From Torymus aiolomorphi (Eukaryota > Arthropoda > Insecta > Hymenoptera > Torymidae), in the NCBI GenBank assembly GCA_036365515.1, contig CM070874.1, positions 94,595,442-94,659,441 of the forward strand: DNA of 64,000 nt. Reading direction: 5' to 3'. Position 1 is the stretch's first letter; every line of letters begins with the position of its first letter. Both the position numbers and the translations under genes were made by a program. This document shows, one piece after another, positions 55,305 through 64,000 of the stretch. The notes beneath the pieces were generated by a model that saw nothing but the letters and a program-made list of their open reading frames with translations, was not told where the DNA came from and did no database searches.

Positions 55305-58060
55305 CTAGAATATATTAGTACCAATCCAAATTTTTAGCTTTTTCTTATTATAATTTTTTGCGATATCTAGAACTTTAAGATTTGGATTAGATTTCGGAAG
55401 ACAATTAAATACTTGTATCGCTCTGACATAGTTATCTTTATCACTAACAGTTTTCGAACACTTTGGTGGTATTATAAGTTTATTTCTAGTTTTGCTAGTC
55501 GATGTTAAGTATAAATTCCTAAGTTCATTATAATGATACGTTACACATTCGTAAGCAAAAATTTGTTTTAGATTCAAGGGATTGTCTCGATTGAAAATAT
55601 TTTTGTTTATAATTTTTAAAATCCTATTTTGGATGTTTTGTAGTAATTTTAAGTTGTTTTTATATGCACCACCCCATGCAATATTTCCATAGCTAATGAC
55701 ACTATGAAAAAATGCATAATATATTATCTTAAGTGTGTCAGATCGCATATATGTTGATAACTTGTACAGTATATATATTATCTATTTAGTTTTTTTTATT
55801 ATATATTCAATATGTTTATCCCACTTTAGCCTATAATCAATAATTATACCTAGATATTTACAGTATTCTACCCTGCTCAATTTAGTACCCTGTATGCGTA
55901 TGTTCATATCTTCGGGAACACTATCACAATAGTTACCAAAAGTTATGTACACAGTTTTCTTTATATTTAGTGATAGTTTGTTAAGTGCTAGCCAGATATT
56001 TATACCTTCCAAGTACTTGTTCATTTTATTTTCAACTTTCTCCCAGTTATCATCTGTTGAAATAATAGCTGTATCATCCGCATTTAAGATGGTACTATCT
56101 GTTATGTTTGTTAGTAAATCGTTTACGTAAATTATGAATAAGAGTGGCCCTAGTATAATACCTTGCGGCACACCTGTAGTTATCGTCTCATAATAGCTTT
56201 CAGTTGTTCCTATTCTTACTTTTTGTTTTCTGTTACTAAGATAGTTAGATATAAGTGCATGCGCTTTACCTCTTATTCCATAATTATATAATTTGTCTAA
56301 AAGAATAGCATGGTTGACAGTATCAAAAGCTTTTGCTAGATCTAAAAATGCAATAGCTATTGGTTTACTTTTGTCTAATTTCTTATAGATTATGTTCATT
56401 AAGTAACTAAGAGCATCTTTGGTACCTTTCTTTTTTATAAATCCAAATTGATTCTGCACTAACAAATTATTATTGTCCAAAAATGATTGTAACCGAACAT
56501 ATACAATTTTTTCAAATATTTTTGCTACGTTAGAAATTAGAAATATCGGTCTATAGTTTGATGTATCCATTTTACTACCCGATTTAAAAATAGGAACTAC
56601 CTCAGCTGTTTTAAGCGCTTGAGGCCATGTTGATTTTTCAATACAAAGATTAAAGATATGTGTTAGTGCATTAACAATTTGATATGATAGTATTTTTAGT
56701 GTTTTGGGAGTAATGTTATCTACCCCACCATTTTTTATTTTCATATTATCAATTATTTGAAGAATTTCCTCGTTATTAGTCGGTTTAATGTAAATTGTAT
56801 TCATGTTCATTGCTGGTAATTGTAAATGCTTACCCTGGCGTTTTACAATGGTGTTAGTTAGATCTTTTCAAATTCTACAAAAGTACGAATTCATATGATT
56901 GGCAATTTGCGTCTGATCCTCTATTGTGCAATTGTTATTTAAAATGATCTTATTTATTGTGTTATTCTTTTTCAAGTTGGTTCCCATTTTTTTGTTTATG
57001 TATTTCCAAAGTTGCTTGGTATTATTGATATTGTTCTTAATTAAATTTCTTTCATGTTTTATTTTTGCCTCTTTAATAACTTTGTCTAGCCTCTTTGTGT
57101 AATTCTTATATTCTAATTTTATTAGATTATTATTTGGTTCATTGCGCATTTTAATATATAGTTGTTCTTTCTTTTCACACGAGATCATTATTGCTTTAGA
57201 TATCCAATCCTTCCTTGGATATCTCTTGTTATTTTTTGTTTTATGCGCTTCTTTAGACTTTTCTAAACAGTCTTGTATTTCAGTTATCAAGAATGCGGTA
57301 GCTTCATCGGGATCATGCATCGCCTCTATAACATTCCAATTTTTTGTAATGGCTATACTTGAAAGTTTATAGTAATTGTAGTGATACTGGATATTTTCTT
57401 GTTTTAATTTTGGTGGCTTATTCAGTTTCAAGAAAAGTGGATAATGATCAGTAAAAGGAATCGAGAGTTTAAAAGTTTTAGTGTCTATAGATGTAGCTTT
57501 TATATACATGTTGTCAATGCATGTACCGCTTCCGCCACTATCATTTGGTCTAGTCGTATGTATAAAACCCGGGAAGAAACCCTTTTCCATCATATTGTCT
57601 AATAATTCTAAGCTATATTCATCATCTTTCATAATATCGATGTTAAATCACCAATAATCAGGTGGTTTTTTATATTTCTTTTGCTATTGATAAATGATTT
57701 TACATTCAAAATAAATTCAAGGCGCGGTAAATCATGGCATCGATATAATGCGGAAATTTCAAGATTACTGTTGTTATTTAGACTTATTCGTGAGTTTAAT
57801 ACTTTGAGTCTACCAATTTCGATTATTTCAGTAATTTCTGATACACAATCTTTTATATATACAACGACACCATCATTTTGATTTAAGTTACCGTTATTGT
57901 AGTACAATTTATATCCCTGTATTGCAAAAAAGTGAGGATTGGGTAAATTCCATGTTTCTGTACATACAATTATATATGGTTTGATCTTCAAGCTCTTAAT
58001 AAGAATATTCAATTTCGTATAATTGTGATTTAGACTTATAATATTGACCTGTAATATCAA
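55305..58060 (-). pseudogene. LINE ORF2: endonuclease and reverse transcriptase, broken
   Basis: The endonuclease part (57480-58060) has CTETWN and a TDHYPLFL block, with the expected Asp in IIGD at about 57640. The reverse transcriptase (about 55800-56800) has FLDLAKAFDTVNHAILLDKL, TTGVPQGIILGPLLFIIYVN and, where the family has YADD, NADD. A C-terminal tail continues to 55305. Damage is a frameshift near 57632, an in-frame TGA at 56868-56870 and a stop at 55782-55784; otherwise about 900 codons are readable. No ATG marks the start. The enzyme nicks the target and copies its RNA there; this copy cannot. Confidence 0.88.
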
Positions 58061-58279
58061 ACTATCTTTTTTATTTATATTTTATTGAGAGTTTTAAGAT
58101 CAAGAAATGACGTTTCTTCTTGTATTACTTCTTTTTGCAATTCTTCAATGAGATCGACGTGTTGCTCCATTATGTAGTTTGCTGTTTCCTTGGTGTCGTA
58201 TGTGTTAGAGATGCGGTGCTGGCTCTAAACGGCGAAGTCAGCAAAGTTGCGCTAGTCCAGTTGTCTCTAGACGGCGAAG

Positions 58280-59200
58280 TCAGCATATAGTTGCGCTAGT
58301 CGAGCTGGTCATCGTAGTGGCTTGATTGCTGTTTCCTACTTTACCTAAGTATCTTGGTATAGTAGGTCTTATCGGATAATCAGTCATATCTATATATCTA
58401 TTGAGCTTATTCTTAAATATTGTACATTTCTCTGTGTCATTGGCCATATGTTTAACCTCGAAATTTGTGTTATATTTCGAGTTGCTGTAAAAACAATTGA
58501 CACATGTAATGTTGGATGGGTTATTATCACATTGCAAAGTCTTATGCGGACCTGCACATTTTAAGCAGCATAGAGTGTTTTTGCATTTCAATGTGTTATG
58601 TCCAAATCTTCCACAGTTTAAGTAGGGCTTGATGTTTATTAAATCCCATACCTTACAGCTTTGATATCCAATGAAGATTCTATTTTCATTGTCACTAATA
58701 TGTTTATATAGCTCTCTTGGAACTTCAATTATTATGGTTGTCTTGTTTGTAATCTTATTTTTGTCTATATTTAGTATCTTACACTTATCTTGATATCCAA
58801 TAAAATTTCTTTTATTTAAGTCCTCTTCCAGCTCTTCTATATTCATATTAGTATAGTTGTCTACACCAACTATTTTCATCTTCGGGGATTCAATTTTTTC
58901 AATAAATGTTTTATAATTGTTAGATAGTTTTTTTGAGAGTAATTTAATTGTTACTTTAGCACTTTTTTCATTCATACTTTTAATCTCAATTTCATTGTCG
59001 TTCACTACTTTTAGTTGTTTCATCTGTATATCTTTTTCTTTTATTAAAACGTCACATACCTTTTTCTTAAAGTCATGTGGATTTTTAATGTCCTTTTTAA
59101 GATTTTTCACAATTATTTTCGATATTCTTTTGTTTTTAATTGCTAGTTTGTTAGTTGCTACTTCTGCATATGTTTTTTGGTTATGTTGCTTTATTTCCAT
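58280..59200 (-). CDS. LINE ORF1 gag-like protein with zinc knuckles
   Basis: An intact frame of about 306 codons from the ATG at 59200 (MEIKQHNQKTYAEVA). The N-terminal half is Lys-rich; the middle has an RRM-like alternation of strands and helices. The C-terminal part has Cys/His clusters LNCGRFGHNTLKC and CCLKCAGPHKTLQC, the CCHC knuckles of non-LTR gag proteins that coat the element RNA. The first knuckle has Asn in place of one usual residue before the Cys pair, so it reads incompletely. An in-frame non-ATG extension reaches 59239. Confidence 0.8.
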   Translation of the reverse strand: MEIKQHNQKTYAEVATNKLAIKNKRISKIIVKNLKKDIKNPHDFKKKVCDVLIKEKDIQMKQLKVVNDNEIEIKSMNEKSAKVTIKLLSKKLSNNYKTFIEKIESPKMKIVGVDNYTNMNIEELEEDLNKRNFIGYQDKCKILNIDKNKITNKTTIIIEVPRELYKHISDNENRIFIGYQSCKVWDLINIKPYLNCGRFGHNTLKCKNTLCCLKCAGPHKTLQCDNNPSNITCVNCFYSNSKYNTNFEVKHMANDTEKCTIFKNKLNRYIDMTDYPIRPTIPRYLGKVGNSNQATTMTSSTSATIC

Positions 59201-59677
59201 CTCCTGGTCATTTTTATCCTTTTTTATTAATTGCTTCAATATGTTTCAAAAACAATTCAAAAACAAAATATTTTTTTATTTGGCTATAACTTTCTGAGTT
59301 TCGAATAATTTTTAATTTTTCCTTCGGCAAGTCCCCATGAAATTTCTTAAGGAGCAAAATGAGACCTTGAAAACTAAAATCGGTTGAGAAACAAAAAAGA
59401 TTCCAGTGATTTATCAACAATTATTTGTAGTGACAATATCTACTTTCTAGAATATCGCCATTTTATGAAAAAAGTTATTTTAGTCATGTTATAAATACAC
59501 TTTATTTATCATACATTGACTATCTCTACCATTTTAAATAAATAAATCACATTACACTATGGTTATTTAAATTTTAGGTAATTGCTACATTTAGCACTGC
59601 TTTGACTAGGGAGTCCAAGGAGAACCACCCTAAGCCCCGAATAAAAGAAGGTTGCGAGTCGTGCGCACGTGTATATA

Positions 59678-60258
59678 CACTGAGAGAAATGTCATAGGAA
59701 AATTTGTTAAATATATAACAAAAATTATATAGGAACGGAAGGATATACTCGACATCTAACAATTTTTACTATATATATAGCAATTTATGGTAATAAGCTC
59801 AATTAAAAAAAAAAATCTTGGCTGTATTCGAACCCTCGATCCTCGGCACGCCAGTCGAGCGCGCTGACCACTTACCCACGAAGACTCTTGAGTGTAAAAT
59901 TTTGGAACTTATACATTAGTCATCTTCCCTATAACCCCACCGCGATCAGGTGGCGCTGGCGTCTCACAGCACTTTTTACTATATAAGTTAGTAAAACTTG
60001 GTATGTATATAATAAATATTATTAAAAAAGATTAAAAATTTTACTATATCTAAATTTTTACAATATAATATAATAATTTTCGCTCAAGTGTATTGGAAAT
60101 TTTATTTTATAATATAATAATTATTTTTATAAATATAATAATTATTTCTTTATATATAATAAAATACGTCACAAGTCGAGTATATCCTTCCGTTCCTATA
60201 TAAAATAGCAATTTTTGTTATATATTTAACAAATTTTCCTATGACATTTCTCTCAGTG
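59678..60258. mobile_element. 581-bp inverted-repeat element flanked by TA
   Basis: Terminal repeats of about 80 bp start CACTGAGAGAAATGTCATAG and include GGAACGGAAGGATATACTCG; both ends abut TA (59676-59677, 60259-60260). The interior is AT-rich apart from a tRNA-like segment. No transposase frame. Confidence 0.82.
59818..59884 (-). ncRNA. tRNA-like segment with box A and box B matches
   Basis: On the minus strand TGGGTAAGTGG fits the polymerase III box A at 10 of 11 positions and GGTTCGAATAC fits box B nearly as well, at tRNA-like spacing. A CTCG/CGAG stem lies between them, but a canonical 7-nt anticodon loop cannot be formed, so this is tRNA-derived rather than a working tRNA. Confidence 0.4.
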
Positions 60259-60259
60259 T

Positions 60260-60416
60260 AGGCGCTGGCGAGGCTCCGTCGACCCCCGGGGACGCGTAAA
60301 GCTTGCGAAGGGGACGACGGTTTGAGACCTCTTAAAGTGTAAACATCGCGCCGGGGCAAAAATACTAAAGCAAAGTCTTTTGCTGAGGAGGTCGAGGGAG
60401 AGAGGCAACGGCAAGC

Positions 60417-60508
<92 letters not shown>
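60260..60508. repeat. GC-richer sequence and (GA)n microsatellite
   Basis: A nearly pure GA run of about 88 nt occupies 60420-60508; the preceding stretch has no recognisable gene. Confidence 0.9.
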
Positions 60509-60510
<2 letters not shown>

Positions 60511-62119
60511 GCAAACTTTACAAAGTCCGAAGCCTCTCATCGCGAACAATAACCTTGTTCTTGTGTTTGCCCGTCTCCGCGCCCTTTGACCTCTGGGTTC
60601 TGCGTTTTAATGAAAATCAACTGTCGCGCATTAAAGTGTCGCAGGCTTTCCCTTCTTTTTCTCTCCTTCTCTCTCTCCCTCTTTGTTCGTCTACCAATGC
60701 TAAGGTTTTTTTCCTTTCTCCACTTTGATGATAAGATATGATGTTTTCACCGGCAATCAAGTGTAGTATATGTTTAGTAAATCAATTCAAACTTTTGAGA
60801 GTTCTTCAATGTGCAATAACCAAAACAATAACAGCTTCAAAGGTTAGCTGATAAAATTCCAAGTTGCGCTTCAACGGTATGTCAAATCCGAGGCAAAATG
60901 TCAAATACGTCACGTAACTTGCTGAGCAAACGATAAAAGACTTATATATACGCTTAATTATAATGTGCATAGTTAAATACCGGGATTGTGTAGACATTTA
61001 ATATCACCGACGCTTCGTTCTTGCGCCCGCACTGTGCTCGAACTTTCCAGTACTTCATTTATTCTCGAGCTGCGTATATTCTCGGCGCGCGCAACACTTT
61101 GTTCGCGAATTTTCTTAATTGCTCGTGCTATTTAAGTTTCGGGACATAATTTTCGGAAGCTCTTAGCATTCAGTCGTTATAATGTCGCGTTTATTCGGTT
61201 GTATTTTCATTTACCCATCGAATTAATTTTCAAATTTAATTTCCTTCATCAATTTGAGCTGAAGCATAAAAAAATGTAATTATACTTTATTATTCATTCA
61301 TATTATAAAACTATTGCATAATAATTAATATAATTAAGTATCATTAATGACATTAATAAATATGTGCAAAAAAATAAAAATAAAAAAAAGTAAGCTGGGA
61401 AAACCTCTCGAACCAAATGCTTTCCAAGTATACATCAAGGAAGCAATTAGGCGTCAGTAGTAGTAGTTAGGGTAAGTCGGACACACCGACAGTCCTCACA
61501 GAATATTAATCCTTCATGTGCCTGCTCTAGTAAGTTAAACTTTGCAGTTGCTTAATAAAGAACCTCGTCATTTGCGATTTCATCCTGCGTTTACCTTTCA
61601 AGAGAAATGTAACGAAACGCGTCGCGACCGCGTGTTCATTTGTTAATCTAATTAAGGCGTTCGCTTCACACCACTTGAAACCTGGAAATAATTTCATTAC
61701 GATTTAACCGACAAACTATCGCCTTAAGACTACTAATATGCAGAATTTAAATGTGCGTTGTATTTTAAACGAGGCTATTTTTTAAATTTGAGTTAAGATG
61801 ACAGTTCTGAATGAATAATCATGAGTAAATTTACAAAGTAAAATATAACAAGATGTGTTTTACTAGTAAAATAGAAATAATAATTTATGTTGCTGTACTG
61901 CAAATTCTTTTAACTTTATAGAAAGAGGTCAGATGGTATTGTTACTACAAATAGAAAGTAATAGTGTATTACAAGAATTGTTCTTTAATTGAAATCTCAA
62001 ATATTGTTCAATATCAGTTTTATTAAAGAAATGAAAGGGATTTCATAAACTTTTCTTACAAAATAACCTCAGCAAGCTATTTGTCAAAAGGCAGTAAAAA
62101 AGAAGATAATGAAACTCCT
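60509..62119. other. Unique sequence; no gene seen
   Basis: Mixed composition, with AT-rich stretches after 61250. No frame with protein character. Confidence 0.5.
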
Positions 62120-62123
62120 TTAA

Positions 62124-62484
62124 GGGGATGTGCAACCATAATTTCAATATTTTTTAAAATCAACATTCAAACATTTATTTGGAAAAAGACGGCTGTCAAG
62201 CGCTCCGTACACGCAAACACTACATGCAGATTTTTTTCTGGATAATTCTATTGATATTTGCGTGAGTTATGCTCGTTTGTAAAGTAGGTCAATTGTAGAT
62301 TCCTACTTACCGACAGTGCGGTTTTTATTTAATTCAATAAATTCTCATCATTTTTTTTGGAAAAAGACGTCTATCAAGCGCTCCGTACACGCACACACTA
62401 TATACAGATTTTTTTCTGGATAATTCTATTGATATTTGCGTGAGTTATGCTCGTTTGAAAAATAACGTCGGTACTCACATCCCC
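62124..62484. mobile_element. 361-bp TTAA-flanked element with internal duplication
   Basis: The ends GGGGATGTG and CACATCCCC are flanked by TTAA (62120-62123, 62485-62488). Two direct copies of a block of about 110 bp with AAGCGCTCCGTACACGCA and TGGATAATTCTATTGATATT occur at about 62180-62290 and 62357-62465. No gene. Confidence 0.75.
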
Positions 62485-62488
62485 TTAA

Positions 62489-64000
62489 GCCATTTCACAT
62501 GCATGAATTCGTGTTCTCGGGCACGTTTGTCTTCGATTTTTCTCGAAGGCTCGTGGGGGTCAAGCTGAAAAAGTAATCTCTAGTGGCAGCAAAAAACGTG
62601 AGTGCGCGTGCGCGAGGAAGCTCGTCGTAGCTGTGGCTTGTGGGATAGTTAAGGAGACGGTGAAGGCAAAGCGAGAATAGAACGGTAAAATGAGTGAATA
62701 ACGATATTTGTTAATGGATTGCCAACAAATATTTTATACCTTTGATAAAACTTTTAAGATCATGAACGTGCGCGGAAAATGGATGCTTCTGTCTTTGTTG
62801 AAATTGCAAAACATTTTAGCGGTAACGTTTAATCTGTAATTGAAATAAAATTATACCGAAAAATTTATCAGATGTCCTGCGGTACGTCAAATATGTTATT
62901 TAGTAATCTGATGCTAGATCTGATACTAAACCATGCAAATGCATTGTAATTTCGTTTAGATCGAAATTTATGCGATATATCGCATAAATATGTTAAAGTA
63001 AAATTCGCATTGAGTGACACAGACATAGATACTATCTTATGTAGCCAGATACATAAAAATAACAAAGTTGTCGATAAAACATCAGCGGTACGTAGCCAAA
63101 CTATTACCCGAAATGCAATAATACCCAGTCCAAGCGAGTCAAAGGGACCAAAATCACAGTTCAGTAATGAATGGATATTAGTCGGACTAATGGAATGATA
63201 CATTGCCTCGCCTAATCATTAGACACAGCGACATTGAAGTGCCCTGTCTCGCGCTTGCACAGCGCTTTCCGCCCCACTCTCTACACCACTCCCCCGAAAT
63301 CGCTAATGACCGTTGACATTTCGCATCGAGGTATAAAGCCGCCCACGCGCATAGCTTATTCCCGTCTACGATGCAGCCAGACGTCTAACTTAATCTATAT
63401 TACACCGTCTCCAGCATGTGCCAGTGCACGTGCGCGTACGTATATGTAAGCGGGGGATGAATCGCAATGCTCAAGGAAGAGGCACGATAATGCGCTCCGT
63501 GCTTATGCGCCGTCAGTTCGTTTAATCAACGTTCCGTAATCGGCGGAGGAGCTGTTTTGATTCGGTAATCGCAGGATAATGCTCCGCGTTAACGATAGCT
63601 TAGTGGCTCAACGAGATTACGGTACGTAGGTCTTTATGGCGCCAGAATTATACAAATGACATAGTAACTGCTTTATTTTATTAATTTAACTACAAACTGT
63701 TTAATTAATAACCTCGTAAAACTAAATACATCCTATCCATTTGCGGTAAAATTACACCCAGTACTAAGAATGTGCCCTAAGAAAGCTCGAAATATAAAAA
63801 CGGGAAGCGTCAAAGGTGTGACTACTCGTGGCGCGTTTGACTTTTATTCAAAGGCTCTTGCGCGGCTAAATAAAAGTTCAGCCCCTAGAATTCGCGCGAC
63901 GCTGCGCCCGCAAAATGGGCTCAATGCGCGACATAAAACTTAAGCGTCGTCCGCGCCCGGCAGGACTGACGCCGCGAACAAATCGCTTAAAAATTTTACG
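62489..64000. other. Unique, CpG-containing sequence; no gene supported
   Basis: Overlapping frames at 62868-63203 (minus) and 63010-63198 (plus) have no recognised domains. Nothing else is supported up to the window edge. Confidence 0.45.

Larger units (their letters stand above)
55001..59270 (-). mobile_element. Non-LTR retrotransposon (Jockey/CR1-like), nearly full length
   Basis: The minus-strand order is ORF1 (58280-59200), a spacer with two copies of ACGGCGAAGTCAGCA (58215-58300), ORF2 (55305-58060) and a 3' region ending in a (TAAA)n-type tail at 55001-55024. No target duplication was found with confidence. The 5' limit is approximate. It is inserted at the spacer of a palindrome. Confidence 0.85.
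54658..59629. mobile_element. TTAA-type palindrome split by a LINE
   Basis: The left arm (54658-about 54996) starts GGTAGTTCTCC after TTAA (54654-54657). The right arm (about 59290-59629) ends GGAGAACCACC before CTAA (59630-59633), a one-base change from TTAA. The arms are about 340 bp and closely complementary, and match the 46243-46907 palindrome in part. The LINE occupies the centre. Confidence 0.85.

Overview
The window is animal, almost certainly insect, nuclear DNA. It is AT-rich and full of microsatellites, MITEs, foldback elements, a mariner and a degraded LINE. The only recognisable piece of an ordinary cellular gene is an exon-sized fragment like the second-largest RNA polymerase III subunit (about 6655-6942). 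Placement in Hymenoptera is a guess from general appearance; no marker gene fixes it.

Layout. 1-4510 is a large foldback array entering from outside the window, carrying a 225-bp MITE, a piggyBac-like MITE and a hairpin. 5000-8200 is mostly non-coding, with the RNA polymerase III fragment. 8239-13417 is a 5-kb inverted repeat with two elements nested in its arms and loop. 14145-34396 is a Polinton/Maverick with 6-bp target duplications (GTGTTT) and about 940-bp inverted repeats. 35393-38607, 39447-40660 and 42714-53232 are three non-autonomous elements, each flanked by a perfect 8-bp duplication (hAT-like). 54658-59629 is a TTAA-flanked palindrome split by a LINE. 59678-60258 and 62124-62484 are small inverted-repeat elements. 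The rest is anonymous non-coding sequence.

The Polinton holds its expected gene set. On the minus strand of the left half are a 247-aa conserved protein, the major capsid protein, the penton-like minor capsid protein, the adenain-type protease and a pVI-like protein with a PLA2-like domain. On the plus strand are the packaging ATPase, two conserved proteins of unknown role, a 68-aa protein resembling the PPP1R15/GADD34 PP1-binding region, and a chromodomain integrase. On the minus strand of the right half is protein-primed DNA polymerase B. Most of these carry stop codons or frameshifts, so the copy is dead. Intact reading frames include the 247-aa protein, the 68-aa PPP1R15-like protein and the 129-aa RGPPG protein. 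The polymerase is split by an intron filled with a GT repeat, by a mariner and by a 1.83-kb foldback whose termini and 6-bp duplication mark it as a Polinton-type non-autonomous element. A fourth element, a 2.7-kb foldback, sits in the right terminal repeat.

Main points for a second look: the PPP1R15-like gene; the Polinton-type foldback nested in a Polinton; the 10.5-kb foldback whose ends match a 225-bp MITE family seen three times here; and a family of hairpin modules whose arms differ between copies while pairing and loop type are kept.
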